The notes under the pieces were generated by a model that worked only from the letters and a program-made list of their open reading frames with translations, was not told where the DNA came from and searched no databases. This document shows positions 6,733-15,482 of a DNA stretch of 64,000 nucleotides, piece after piece (position 1 is the stretch's first letter; each line of letters opens with the position of its first letter). The stretch spans positions 372,001 through 436,000 of the forward strand of contig NZ_JBIGHX010000004.1 in the NCBI RefSeq assembly GCF_043555885.1, read 5' to 3'. The translations under genes and the position numbers were made by a program. This DNA is from Pelomonas lactea (GTDB taxonomy: Bacteria > Pseudomonadota > Gammaproteobacteria > Burkholderiales > Burkholderiaceae_C).

Positions 6733-8676
6733 ATGAACGACGCCGCCGATCAAGACAAGCCCCTGCCCGCCGCCGAAGGCGATGCACCCGCAGCGCCCAA
6801 GCGGCGCCGCACGACCAAGGCTGCTGCCATCGAGGTCGCTCCGGAGGCGGCGGCTGCCGCGGACGAGGCCGCCGTGCCGGTGAAGCGCACGCGCCGCAAG
6901 GCCATCGCAGCCGAGGCGCAGGCCCCCGAGGCTGCTGCGCCTGAGGCCGCGCCTGCAGAGGAGGCAGCCCCGGCCCCGGCCCGCAAGCGCGCGCCGCGCA
7001 AGGCGGCCGCCGCCGAGGCTGAGTCGGCGCCGGCGGTGGCGCCCGAGTCGGCGCAGGCGCCGCTGTTCACGCTGGCGGACGAGGTGCCGGCTGCGGCGCC
7101 GGCCGCGGCGGCGGGCGAGGGTGACGGCGTTGATGAAGGTGAGGGCGGCGGCGGCGAGGGCGAGGACGGTGAGCGCGGTGGCCGCAGCCGCAACCGCCGG
7201 CGCAACCGCAAGGAGCGTGCGGAGCGCCAGGCGGCGACGCAGGCGGAAGGTGGCGGCAGCGAGCCGCCCAGCCCGGCCGTGACGCCAGAGCTGGTGGAGG
7301 CCGCCGGCGCGCGCTTTGCCGATGTGTTGTCGGGCAACCTGGATGCCGAGTCCGAAGGTCCGCTGGGCGAGCCGCCCACGCTGCGCCCCGAGCCGGACGA
7401 GGCAGAGGCCGGTGACGGCGAGACCAAGCGCGTGCTGGCGGCCGACGCCGACGCGCCCAAACTGCAGAAGGTGCTGGCGCAGTCCGGCATCGGTTCGCGC
7501 CGCGACATCGAGGAGTGGATCGCCGAGGGCAAGATCGAGGTGAACGGCGAGGTCGCCCACGTCGGCCAGCGCATCTCGTTCGGCGACCGCGTGAAGGTCA
7601 ACGGCAAGGATGTGCGCGTGCGCATCTCGCCCCCCAACCCGCGCATCCTGGCCTACCACAAGCCCACCGGCGAGGTGTCGACGTTCAACGACCCCGAGGG
7701 CCGGCCGACCGTGTTCCGCACGCTGCCGCGCGTGCAGGGTCAGAAGTGGCAGTCCGTCGGCCGCCTGGACATCAACACCGAAGGTCTGCTGCTGTTCACC
7801 AACTCGGGTGAGCTCGCCAACCAGCTGATGCACCCGCGCTTCGGCGTGGAGCGCGAGTACGCGGCCCGTGTGCTGGGCTCGCTGAGTGACGAGCAACGCG
7901 CCAAGCTGCTGGAAGGCGTCAGCGTCGACGGCCAGACGGCCGCGTTCAAGGCCATCGAGGATGGTGGTGGCGAAGGCGCAAACCGCTGGTACCGCGTGAC
8001 GATCACCGAAGGCCGCAACCGCGAGGTGCGCAAGCTGTTCGAGGCCGTCGGCATGGTCGTCAGCCGCCTGATCCGCATCCGCTACGGCACCGTTGTGCTG
8101 CCGCGAGGCCTCAAGCGTGGCGTCTGGGTGGAGCTGGGCGACGACGATGTGCGCGTCATCCGCCGCCTGGCGGGGCATACGTCCAATGCCGGCCAGAACC
8201 AAGGTCAGGGCCAGCCAGGCCAGGGCAAGGGCCAGCAGCAGGGCGGCAAGAACGACCGCAACAAGCGCCGCAACGACGACCGCCATGCCGGCGTCGGCCC
8301 GCGCCCCAGCCGGCCGCCCGAGCCGCAGCAGCAGCGTCCGCAACGCGAGGAGCGCGTGCAGCGCCGGGATCACGATGAGGATGACGATGACTTCATTCCT
8401 CACCACATCAATCCGTTGGAGCAGACCTTCGACCGCCGCCACGCCAGCGGCGGCAAGCGCGGTCTGCCCCAGGGCTTCGGCGCCGGCGGCAGCCAGCAGC
8501 AGGACAGGCCTCGCGGCGGCGGCAACAAGGGCGGCCCGCGCGAGCCCGATCCGATGCAGACCTCCGTGGGCTACATCGGCGGCGACGCCTTCCTGCGCCG
8601 CGGTGGCGGTGGCGGTGGTCGTGGCGGCAAGGGCGGTGGCGGCCGTTCGGGCGGCGGCTACGGCGGCCGGCGCTGA
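6733..8676 (+). CDS. rluB: RluB-type 23S rRNA pseudouridine synthase with long disordered arms
   Basis: This enzyme is expected to make pseudouridine 2605 of 23S rRNA. The product has 647 residues, more than twice the 291 of E. coli RluB. Residues 1-240 are an Ala/Glu/Lys-rich low-complexity arm with repeated KRxRRK basic clusters. An S4 domain follows (about 241-300, KLQKVLAQSGIGSRRDIEEW). The RsuA/RluB catalytic domain has GRLDINTEGLLLFTN with D346. From about 480 the tail is Gln/Gly/Arg-rich, has an acidic patch (DHDEDDDDF), and ends in a Gly-Arg block. Position after scpB supports RluB. Long extensions are common in this order, but the Gly-Arg tail could add RNA binding. Confidence 0.9.
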   Translation: MNDAADQDKPLPAAEGDAPAAPKRRRTTKAAAIEVAPEAAAAADEAAVPVKRTRRKAIAAEAQAPEAAAPEAAPAEEAAPAPARKRAPRKAAAAEAESAPAVAPESAQAPLFTLADEVPAAAPAAAAGEGDGVDEGEGGGGEGEDGERGGRSRNRRRNRKERAERQAATQAEGGGSEPPSPAVTPELVEAAGARFADVLSGNLDAESEGPLGEPPTLRPEPDEAEAGDGETKRVLAADADAPKLQKVLAQSGIGSRRDIEEWIAEGKIEVNGEVAHVGQRISFGDRVKVNGKDVRVRISPPNPRILAYHKPTGEVSTFNDPEGRPTVFRTLPRVQGQKWQSVGRLDINTEGLLLFTNSGELANQLMHPRFGVEREYAARVLGSLSDEQRAKLLEGVSVDGQTAAFKAIEDGGGEGANRWYRVTITEGRNREVRKLFEAVGMVVSRLIRIRYGTVVLPRGLKRGVWVELGDDDVRVIRRLAGHTSNAGQNQGQGQPGQGKGQQQGGKNDRNKRRNDDRHAGVGPRPSRPPEPQQQRPQREERVQRRDHDEDDDDFIPHHINPLEQTFDRRHASGGKRGLPQGFGAGGSQQQDRPRGGGNKGGPREPDPMQTSVGYIGGDAFLRRGGGGGGRGGKGGGGRSGGGYGGRR

Positions 8677-8715
8677 AACTGGCTTCAAGCTGCAACTAGG
8701 GTCATCCCTGAACGC

Positions 8716-8721
8716 TACAAT
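8716..8721 (+). promoter_or_regulatory. Candidate ndk promoter -10 box
   Basis: TACAAT lies 39 bases before the ndk start in the 83-base gap after rluB. A weak -35 (TGCAAC at 8691-8696) gives a 19-base spacer. Confidence 0.45.
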
Positions 8722-8759
8722 CGCAGGCTTTGTCCAATACGCCCCTTCAGGAGAATTCC

Positions 8760-9188
8760 ATGGCGATCGAAACCACCCTGTCCATCATCAAGCCCGATGC
8801 CGTGGCGAAGAACGTCATCGGCCAGATCTACGCCCGCTTCGAAGCCGCCGGCCTGAAGGTCGTCGCCGCCAAGATGGTGCACCTGTCGCGCGGTGAAGCC
8901 GAGCAGTTCTACGCCGTTCACAAGGCCCGCCCGTTCTTCAACGACCTGGTCAACTTCATGATCAGCGGTCCCGTGATGATCCAGGCCCTGCAAGGCGAAG
9001 GCGCCATCCTGAAGAACCGTGACCTGATGGGCGCGACCGACCCGAAGAAGGCCGAGAAGGGCACCATCCGCGCCGACTTCGCCGACAGCATCGACGCCAA
9101 CGCCGTGCACGGCTCCGACGCCGCCGAAACGGCCGCCGTCGAAGTGGCGTTCTTCTTCCCCGGCATGAACGTCTACGCTGCCAAGTAA
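8760..9188 (+). CDS. ndk: Nucleoside diphosphate kinase
   Basis: Ndk transfers the terminal phosphate of ATP to other nucleoside diphosphates through a phosphohistidine, balancing NTP and dNTP pools. The 142-residue sequence is a full-length classical Ndk: ETTLSIIKPDAVAKN at the N-terminus, the kinase signature NAVHGSDA near residues 115-122 with the catalytic histidine, and a C-terminus FFFPGMNVY. The ATG at 8760 is chosen over one 30 bases upstream because AGGAG at 8748-8752 is correctly spaced and the protein then starts where the family does. ndk followed by rlmN and pilW is a standard beta-proteobacterial order. Confidence 0.97.
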   Translation: MAIETTLSIIKPDAVAKNVIGQIYARFEAAGLKVVAAKMVHLSRGEAEQFYAVHKARPFFNDLVNFMISGPVMIQALQGEGAILKNRDLMGATDPKKAEKGTIRADFADSIDANAVHGSDAAETAAVEVAFFFPGMNVYAAK

Positions 9189-9229
9189 ACCCCCAACGGG
9201 GTCGGGAGACCCCGGCCCAGGAAGTTCGT

Positions 9230-10423
9230 ATGGACGCGGTCAACCTGCTCGGTTTTGACTTGCCAGGCCTGGCCGCCTACTGCGAGCAACTGGGCGAAAA
9301 GAAGTTCCGTGCGACCCAGCTGTTCCGCTGGGTCCACCAGAAGGGCGCGTCGGACTTCGATCAGATGTCCGACCTCGCCAAGTCCTTGCGCGACAAGCTC
9401 AAGGGCCGTGCGCACATCACCGCGCTGCCAGTGATCTCCGAGCATGTGTCCGCCGACGGCACCATCAAATGGCTGTTCGATGTCGGTGCCGGCAACGCGG
9501 TCGAGGCGGTGTTCATTCCGGAGGACGACCGTGGCACGCTGTGCGTCTCCAGCCAGGCCGGCTGCGCCGTGGGCTGCCGCTTCTGCTCCACCGGCCATCA
9601 GGGCTTCAGCCGCAACCTGACGACGGCCGAGATCACGGCCCAGCTGTGGTTTGCCGAGCATTCGCTGCGCAAGCGCCTCAACACCGCTGAACGCGTCATC
9701 TCCAACGTGGTGATGATGGGCATGGGCGAGCCGCTGCAGAACTACGACCAGCTGGTCCCGTCGCTGAAGACCATGCTGGACGACCACGGCTACGGCCTGA
9801 GCCGCCGCCGCGTGACGGTGTCGACGTCCGGCGTCGTACCGATGATCGACCGGCTGCGCGAGGACTGCCCCGTCGCGCTGGCCGTCAGCCTGCACGCGCC
9901 GACCGATCCGCTGCGCGACCAGCTCGTGCCGCTGAACAAGAAGTACCCGATCGCCGAGCTGCTGGACAGCTGCAACCGCTACCTGGAGAAGGCGCCGCGC
10001 GACTTCATCACCTTCGAGTACTGCATGCTGCAGGAGGTGAACGATTCGCCGGAGCAGGCGCGCGAGCTCGTCAAGCTGCTCAAGGGCAAGCCGGCGACGC
10101 CGGGCCGCCCCAAGGCGCCGGGCACCCCCTCGGGGGGCAGCGAGCCGGCAGGTGAGCGTGGGGGCTCCGGTGTCAGTTGCAAGATCAACCTGATCCCGTT
10201 CAATCCGTTCCCGGCGTCGGGCCTGATCCGAAGCACGAATGCGCGCGTGCAGGCCTTTGCCGAGGTGCTGATCCAGGCCGGCATCGTGACGACCGTGCGC
10301 AAGACGCGCGGCGACGACATCGACGCCGCCTGTGGCCAGCTGGCCGGCGAGGTGCAGGACCGCACCCGCGCGCATATCCGCATGGTCAGGGCCCCCGTGA
10401 CGGTGGCCAAATCCACGCCGTGA
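9230..10423 (+). CDS. rlmN: Dual-specificity rRNA/tRNA methyltransferase RlmN (radical SAM), with a 30-residue insertion
   Basis: RlmN methylates C2 of adenosine 2503 in 23S rRNA and A37 in some tRNAs. Radical-SAM cysteines are C112, C116 and C119 (CAVGCRFC). The accessory methyl-carrying pair is present as C105 and C368, the latter in RGDDIDAACGQL. The 397 residues are slightly longer than usual because about 30 residues (287-316) are inserted between LLKG and the conserved CKINLIPFNPFP. The inserted DNA (about 10088-10177) is Pro/Gly-rich and looks like a dispersed GC-rich repeat kept in frame. All catalytic residues remain, so the enzyme is probably active. Confidence 0.95.
   Translation: MDAVNLLGFDLPGLAAYCEQLGEKKFRATQLFRWVHQKGASDFDQMSDLAKSLRDKLKGRAHITALPVISEHVSADGTIKWLFDVGAGNAVEAVFIPEDDRGTLCVSSQAGCAVGCRFCSTGHQGFSRNLTTAEITAQLWFAEHSLRKRLNTAERVISNVVMMGMGEPLQNYDQLVPSLKTMLDDHGYGLSRRRVTVSTSGVVPMIDRLREDCPVALAVSLHAPTDPLRDQLVPLNKKYPIAELLDSCNRYLEKAPRDFITFEYCMLQEVNDSPEQARELVKLLKGKPATPGRPKAPGTPSGGSEPAGERGGSGVSCKINLIPFNPFPASGLIRSTNARVQAFAEVLIQAGIVTTVRKTRGDDIDAACGQLAGEVQDRTRAHIRMVRAPVTVAKSTP
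10088..10177 (+). repeat. Dispersed GC-rich palindromic repeat inserted in frame in rlmN
   Basis: The segment has a CCCCCTCGGGGGG hairpin core at about 10123-10136, followed by GCAGCGAGC and later GAGCGTGGGGGC, a pattern I associate with intergenic repeats of Burkholderiales. Its reverse complement contains CTTGGGGCGGCCCGGCG. The repeat between hmuS and hmuT has the same string with one added A, also downstream of a CCCCCGAGGGG core. Confidence 0.65.
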
Positions 10424-10452
10424 CACGCTGGGTGTCCAACCACGAGGATTTG

Positions 10453-11238
10453 ATGAAGCGACTGCTGACCGTCCTGACTGCCTGTCTGCTGGCGGCCTGT
10501 GCCACCACCGGCACCGCGCCCACCGCCGACCGCGAGATCAAGACCGATTCCGACCAGACCGATGCCGACCGCCGCGCGGCCATCCGGCTGGAGCTGGCTC
10601 AGGGCTACTTCTCGCGCGGCCAGTTCCCGACCGCGCTGGACGAGCTCAAGCTCGCGCTGCAGGCCAAGCCCGACATGCGCGAGGCCGTGAACCTGCGTGG
10701 TCTCATCTACGCCGCTATGGGCGACCACCAGCTCGCCGAGGAAACCTTCCGGCGCGCCTTGGCTGTCTACCCCAACGACCCCGATACGCTGCACAACTAC
10801 GGCTGGTTCCTGTGCCAGCAACAGCGCTGGCCGACGGCCGACTCGCTGTTCGATCAGGCGCTGGCCCAGTCCACCTACCGTGCGCCGGCCCGCACGCTGT
10901 TGGCCAAGGGCGTGTGCGAGGCGCGTGCCGGCCGCCTGCTGGTGGCCGAGAAGACGCTGTCGCGGGCCTTCGAGCTGGACCCCGGCAGCCCCGTCATCGC
11001 CGTCAACCTGTCGGAAGTGCTCTACCGCAACCGAGAGCTGGAGCGGGCCCGCTTCTACGTGAAGCGCGTCAACGACCAGCCCGAGCAGCTCAATGCGCAG
11101 AGCGTGTGGTTGCAGCTGCGCGTCGAGCGCAAGCTGGGCCATAGCAACGCGGTCGACGACCTGGCCCAGATCCTGCGCCGCAGGTTCCCGCAGGCCCCGG
11201 AAACGCAGGCGCTGGACGCCGGCCGCTACGAAGACTGA
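10453..11238 (+). CDS. pilW: Type IV pilus assembly lipoprotein PilW/PilF (TPR)
   Basis: PilW (PilF in Pseudomonas) is an outer-membrane lipoprotein needed to place and assemble the PilQ secretin. The start at 10453 gives a signal peptide MKRLLTVLTACLLAAC with lipidated C16. An extended open frame upstream lacks a ribosome site and overlaps rlmN. About six TPR units follow, including AAIRLELAQGYFSRGQFPTA and TLHNYGWFLCQQQRWPTADS. The 261-residue length is typical. It lies 29 bases after rlmN and before rodZ, the conserved order. No other pilus genes are in the window. Confidence 0.92.
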   Translation: MKRLLTVLTACLLAACATTGTAPTADREIKTDSDQTDADRRAAIRLELAQGYFSRGQFPTALDELKLALQAKPDMREAVNLRGLIYAAMGDHQLAEETFRRALAVYPNDPDTLHNYGWFLCQQQRWPTADSLFDQALAQSTYRAPARTLLAKGVCEARAGRLLVAEKTLSRAFELDPGSPVIAVNLSEVLYRNRELERARFYVKRVNDQPEQLNAQSVWLQLRVERKLGHSNAVDDLAQILRRRFPQAPETQALDAGRYED

Positions 11239-11269
11239 GCCGCTGCGCGGCCGACAAGAAGAAGAGACG

Positions 11270-12193
11270 ATGGAACCCATCTCCGAGGGGCGCGAGCCCC
11301 AGGCAACCACCGCTGGCGCCTGGCTGAGGAACGCGCGCCAGCAGCGCGGCCTGCATATCGCGGCGCTGGCCGTCATGCTCAAGGTGCCCCAGGCCAAGCT
11401 GGAGGCGTTGGAGGCCGACCGCTATGACGACCTGCCCGACGCGACCTTCGCGCGCGCACTGGCGACTTCGGTCTGCCGGGCGCTGAAGATCGACGCAGCG
11501 CCGGTGCTCGCGCTGCTGCCACGCACGCGCGACCAGCAGTTCGACATGCGCCCCGGTCTGAACCAGCCCTTCCGCGAGCGCAGCGCGGGCGGCCCCATCG
11601 ACGGCGGCGTGCTCGCCGTCGTCGCGCGACCGGTCGTGTGGGGCCCGGCCCTGCTGCTGATCGCTGCGGCGGCCATTTACTGGATTCCCGCCGGCTGGCT
11701 GCCCGAGCGCGACGCGGCCTCGGCGCCGGCGGCCGCTTTGCCGGCTTCGGGCGTCGTGACGGCCGCCGCCGGCAGTGCGCCCGTCGTCGAGTTCGTGCCC
11801 GCGCCGGCCGCCACCGAGCCGGTGACGTCGGCCCCCGCGACCTTGGCTGCGTCCGCGCCCGCCGTCGTTGCGTCGGCGCCGTTGCAGGTGCGTGACGTCG
11901 CGCCGCCGCCCGCCGCCGCACCGGCGCCCGTGCCAGCGGCGGTGGCCGCTGCGGCCGGATCGGCGCTGCGCGTGACGGCCAGCGCCGACAGCTGGATCGA
12001 GATCGTCGATGCCAGGGGGCAGATCGTGCTGTCGCGCGTGCTGCGCCAGGGTGAACAGCAGGATTTCTCTGGCGCCGCGCCGTACAAGGTGCGCGTCGGC
12101 AACGTGGGCGGCACCAGGATCGAATGGCGCGGCAGCGTCGTCGACCTGGCCGCCCGCGCCAACAACAACGTCGCCCGTCTGGAGTTGAATTGA
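11270..12193 (+). CDS. rodZ: RodZ-like helix-turn-helix membrane protein
   Basis: RodZ links MreB to the inner membrane and supports rod shape. The 307-residue product has an N-terminal cytoplasmic HTH domain (residues about 15-80, WLRNARQQRGLHIAALAVML), one membrane helix at about 123-143 (WGPALLLIAAAAIYWIPAGW), an Ala/Pro-rich periplasmic linker, and a C-terminal DUF4115 domain from about 233. The last domain shows SWIEIVDARGQIVLSRVLR. ATG 11270 is chosen because the fold begins there. The stop overlaps the ispG start as TGATG. mreB is not in the window. Confidence 0.9.
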   Translation: MEPISEGREPQATTAGAWLRNARQQRGLHIAALAVMLKVPQAKLEALEADRYDDLPDATFARALATSVCRALKIDAAPVLALLPRTRDQQFDMRPGLNQPFRERSAGGPIDGGVLAVVARPVVWGPALLLIAAAAIYWIPAGWLPERDAASAPAAALPASGVVTAAAGSAPVVEFVPAPAATEPVTSAPATLAASAPAVVASAPLQVRDVAPPPAAAPAPVPAAVAAAAGSALRVTASADSWIEIVDARGQIVLSRVLRQGEQQDFSGAAPYKVRVGNVGGTRIEWRGSVVDLAARANNNVARLELN

Positions 12194-13455
12194 TGAGCGA
12201 GTGGATCATTCCCGAGGCCGCCCCCGCGCCGCGCAGGAGTCGCCAGGCCCGCGTCGTCTGGGGCAACCGAGTCGTGACCGTCGGCGGTGATGCGCCGGTG
12301 CGCGTGCAGTCGATGACGAACACCGATACGGTGGACGCCATCGGGACCGCCATCCAGGTCAAGGAGCTGGCCATCGCCGGTTCCGAGATGGTGCGCATCA
12401 CGGTCAACACGCCGGAAGCCGCCGAGCAGGTGCCCTACATCCGCGAGCAGCTGGACCGCATGGGCATCGATGTGCCGCTGGTGGGGGACTTCCACTACAA
12501 CGGCCACCGCCTGCTGACCGAGCATCCGGCCATGGCGCAGGCGCTGTCCAAGTACCGCATCAACCCCGGCAACGTGGGCAAGGGCGAGAAGAAGGACAAG
12601 CAGTTCGCCCAGATGATCGAAGCGGCGATGAAGTACGACAAGGTCGTGCGCATCGGCGTCAACTGGGGCAGCCTGGACCAGGAGCTGCTCACGCAGTTCA
12701 TGGACGAGAACGCCCGCCGCGCGCAGCCCTGGGGCGCCAAGCCGGTCATGTACCAGGCGCTGGTCGAGTCCGCGCTGACGTCAGCCGCCTATGCCCGCGA
12801 GCTGGGCATGAACCCCGACAACATCATCATCAGCTGCAAGGTCAGCGGCGTGCAGGACCTGATCTCGGTCTACCGCGAGCTGGCCCGCCGCTGCGATTAC
12901 GCGCTGCACCTGGGGCTGACCGAAGCCGGCATGGGCACCAAGGGCACCGTCGCGTCCTCCGTCGCCTTGGGCATCCTGGCGCAGGAGGGCATCGGCGACA
13001 CCATCCGCGTCAGCCTCACGCCGCAGCCGGGCGAGGCGCGCACGCAGGAGGTCGTCGTCGCGCTGGAGATCCTGCAGTCGCTGGGTCTGCGCCACTTCAA
13101 CCCCAGCGTTACGGCCTGCCCGGGCTGCGGCCGCACCACCAGCACCACGTTCCAGGAACTGGCCAAGCAGATCGACGACTTCCTGCGCCTGCAGATGCCG
13201 GTCTGGCGCAACAAGTACCCCGGTGTCGAGGAGATGAAGGTGGCCGTCATGGGCTGCATCGTCAACGGTCCCGGCGAGAGCAAGCACGCCGACATCGGCA
13301 TCAGCCTGCCCGGCACCGGCGAGGCGCCCGCGGCGCCCGTCTTCATCGACGGCGAGAAGGCCGTGACCCTGCGTGGCGACAACATCGCGCAGGAGTTCCA
13401 CGCGCTGGTCGAGAACTACATCGAGAAGCGCTTCGGCGCCAAGGCCACGGCCTGA
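12193..13455 (+). CDS. ispG: 4-hydroxy-3-methylbut-2-enyl diphosphate synthase IspG (GcpE)
   Basis: IspG carries out the penultimate step of the MEP isoprenoid pathway, opening the cyclic diphosphate MEcPP with electrons from a 4Fe-4S cluster. The 420-residue product starts at 12193, sharing bases with the rodZ stop. Family landmarks are RVQSMTNTDT, NWGSLDQELL, and the cluster cysteines in ACPGCGRTT and MGCIVNGPGE. The internal region seen in the beta-proteobacterial form is present. The window also encodes Dxr (35348-36532), the second enzyme of the same pathway. The gene order rodZ-ispG-hisS is conserved. Confidence 0.96.
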   Translation: MSEWIIPEAAPAPRRSRQARVVWGNRVVTVGGDAPVRVQSMTNTDTVDAIGTAIQVKELAIAGSEMVRITVNTPEAAEQVPYIREQLDRMGIDVPLVGDFHYNGHRLLTEHPAMAQALSKYRINPGNVGKGEKKDKQFAQMIEAAMKYDKVVRIGVNWGSLDQELLTQFMDENARRAQPWGAKPVMYQALVESALTSAAYARELGMNPDNIIISCKVSGVQDLISVYRELARRCDYALHLGLTEAGMGTKGTVASSVALGILAQEGIGDTIRVSLTPQPGEARTQEVVVALEILQSLGLRHFNPSVTACPGCGRTTSTTFQELAKQIDDFLRLQMPVWRNKYPGVEEMKVAVMGCIVNGPGESKHADIGISLPGTGEAPAAPVFIDGEKAVTLRGDNIAQEFHALVENYIEKRFGAKATA

Positions 13456-13466
13456 ACACGGATCCC

Positions 13467-14774
13467 ATGAGCGAGACCAAGAAAGTGCAGCCGCTCCAGG
13501 CTGTCAAGGGCATGAACGACATCCTGCCGCCGGAATCGGCGCGCTGGGAGCAACTCGAAGCGACGATGCGCGGCGTGCTGGCGCGCTACGGCTACAGCAA
13601 CGTGCGCGTGCCCATCGTCGAGCCGACGGCGCTGTTCGTGCGCGGCATCGGCGAGGTGACGGACATCGTCGAGAAGGAGATGTATGCCTTCGAGGACCGC
13701 GCCGACAAGCACGGCCATGCCGAGCACCTGGCGCTGCGCCCCGAGGGCACGGCGGGCGTCGTGCGCGCGATGATCGAGCACAGCTACCTGCGCGACAGCC
13801 CGCGCCGGCTGTACTACGTCGGCCCGATGTTTCGCCGCGAGAAGCCGCAGAAGGGCCGCTACCGCCAGTTCCACCAGATGGGCATCGAGGCGCTGGGCTT
13901 TGCCGGCCCGGACGTGGACGCCGAGGTCATTCTGCTGGCCCGCACGCTTTGGCGCGAGCTGGGCCTGAAGGAGGGCGAGGACGTCACGCTGGAGATCAAT
14001 TGCCTGGGCCAGCCCGACGAACGTGCCGCGCACCGTGCCGCGCTGATCGCTCACCTGGAGCAGCACCAGGACGTGCTGGACGAGGAGGCCAAGTCCCGCA
14101 TGTACAGCAACCCGCTGCGCGTGCTGGACACCAAGAACCCGACCATGCAGGCCATGGCCGAGGCCGCACCCAAGCTGCTGGACTTCCTGGGCGAAGCCTC
14201 GCTGGCGCACTTCAACGGCGTGAAGGCGCTGCTGGATGCCGTCGGCCTGGCCTACCGCATCAACCCGCGCCTCGTGCGCGGGCTGGACTACTACAACCTC
14301 ACCGTCTTCGAGTGGGTGACGGACAAGCTGGGCGCCCAGGGCACCGTCTGCGCTGGCGGCCGCTACGACGGCCTCGTCGAGCAGCTGGGCGGCAAGGCGA
14401 CACCGGCGGTCGGCTTCGGCATGGGCCTGGAGCGGCTGCTGCTGCTGCTGGAGACACTGGGCTTGCAGGCGCCCACCGCGGCGCCGGACGTCTACGCCGT
14501 CGTGCCCGATCCGGCCGAGCTGCCGCGCATCCTGCCCACGCTGGAAGCGCTGCGCGCGGCCGGCGTGGCCGTGCAGATGCACGCCGGCGGCGGCTCGTTC
14601 AAGTCGCAGTTCAAGAAGGCCGATGGCTCCGGCGCGCGCTACGCGCTGGTGTTCGGCGCCGATGAGCTGGCTCGCGGCGAAGTGGCTGTGAAGCCGCTTC
14701 GCGACGGGGCTGAACAGACCAGCCGCCAACTCGCCGACGTGGCCGCCTGGGCGGCCGAACTGCGCACCGCATAA
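13467..14774 (+). CDS. hisS: Histidyl-tRNA synthetase
   Basis: This class II synthetase charges tRNA-His. The 435-residue protein shows the HisRS sequence from VKGMNDILPPESARW, motif 2 with LRPEGTAGVVRAMIEH and FRREKPQKGRYRQFHQ, the histidine-specific RGLDYYNLTVFEWV, and motif 3 GFGMGLERLLLLLE. The C-terminal anticodon-binding domain is intact. A second, catalytically degenerate HisRS-like gene, hisZ, lies at 21949-23112. hisS follows ispG by 11 bases and is followed by yfgM after 36 bases, in the usual order. Confidence 0.97.
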   Translation: MSETKKVQPLQAVKGMNDILPPESARWEQLEATMRGVLARYGYSNVRVPIVEPTALFVRGIGEVTDIVEKEMYAFEDRADKHGHAEHLALRPEGTAGVVRAMIEHSYLRDSPRRLYYVGPMFRREKPQKGRYRQFHQMGIEALGFAGPDVDAEVILLARTLWRELGLKEGEDVTLEINCLGQPDERAAHRAALIAHLEQHQDVLDEEAKSRMYSNPLRVLDTKNPTMQAMAEAAPKLLDFLGEASLAHFNGVKALLDAVGLAYRINPRLVRGLDYYNLTVFEWVTDKLGAQGTVCAGGRYDGLVEQLGGKATPAVGFGMGLERLLLLLETLGLQAPTAAPDVYAVVPDPAELPRILPTLEALRAAGVAVQMHAGGGSFKSQFKKADGSGARYALVFGADELARGEVAVKPLRDGAEQTSRQLADVAAWAAELRTA

Positions 14775-14810
14775 TCCCGGGCCCCGCCCTGCACAAGCTG
14801 ACTTCCTCTC

Positions 14811-15482
14811 ATGGCATCGCATCTCGACCTCGAAGAACAAGAACAACTTGACCAGCTCAAGGCCTTCTGGAAGCGCTGGGGCAACCTGATCACGTGGTTG
14901 ATCACGGCTGCGCTCGCCGCCTTTGCCGCCTGGCAGGGCTGGAACTGGTACCAGCGCGACCAGGCCGCCAAGGCCGCCGCGATGTACGACGAGTTTGACC
15001 GCGCCGTCAGCGCGCAGGACCTCGACAAGGCCAGCGCCGCCGCCGGCGACCTCAAGGCTCGCTTCGCTGCCACCGGTTTCGCGGCGCAGGCCGGCCTGCA
15101 GGTCGCCAAGCTGCAGCTGGACAAGGGCAAGGCCGATGACGCCAAGCAGAGCCTGACCTGGGTGGCCGAGCAGGGCTCTGAGAGCTCCTACCGTGACCTG
15201 GCCCGGCTGCGCCTGGCCGGCCTGCAACTGGACGCCAAGGCCTACGACGACGCGCTGAAGACGCTGGACGCCATCAAGTCCGCCGAGTTCGCCGCGCTGG
15301 TGGCCGACCGCCGCGGTGACGCGCTGCTGCTGCAGGACAAGCGCGATGCGGCCAAGGCCGAGTACCAGAAGGCGCTGGCCGGCCTCGAGAAGACGCAGGA
15401 CTACCGCCGCATCATCGAAGCCAAGCTCGCCACGCTGGGCGTGCCCACCGCCGTCGAAGCCACGCCTGGAGCCGCGCAATGA
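14811..15482 (+). CDS. yfgM: YfgM-family TPR inner-membrane protein
   Basis: YfgM is a bitopic inner-membrane protein with a periplasmic TPR domain. In E. coli it associates with the SecYEG-PpiD secretion machinery. The 223 residues show a short charged cytoplasmic start (DLEEQEQLDQLKAFW), one membrane helix at about 24-43, and then tetratricopeptide-like helices to the end. The stop overlaps the bamB start (ATG 15479), so the two are coupled. Location between hisS and bamB is the conserved position for this family. Confidence 0.9.
   Translation: MASHLDLEEQEQLDQLKAFWKRWGNLITWLITAALAAFAAWQGWNWYQRDQAAKAAAMYDEFDRAVSAQDLDKASAAAGDLKARFAATGFAAQAGLQVAKLQLDKGKADDAKQSLTWVAEQGSESSYRDLARLRLAGLQLDAKAYDDALKTLDAIKSAEFAALVADRRGDALLLQDKRDAAKAEYQKALAGLEKTQDYRRIIEAKLATLGVPTAVEATPGAAQ

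Noticed and set aside
8600..8676. Gly-codon-rich repeat at the rluB end as a possible mobile or regulatory repeat
   Set aside because: It is in frame and simply encodes the Gly-Arg tail. No copy is seen elsewhere in the window.
6211..8688. 825-codon open frame on the minus strand across scpB and rluB
   Set aside because: It is low-complexity antisense sequence to two established genes, and no ribosome site or family match is visible.
8730..8759. Alternative upstream start for ndk adding ten residues
   Set aside because: The family starts at the later ATG, which has a well-spaced AGGAG. The upstream codon lies just after the proposed promoter.
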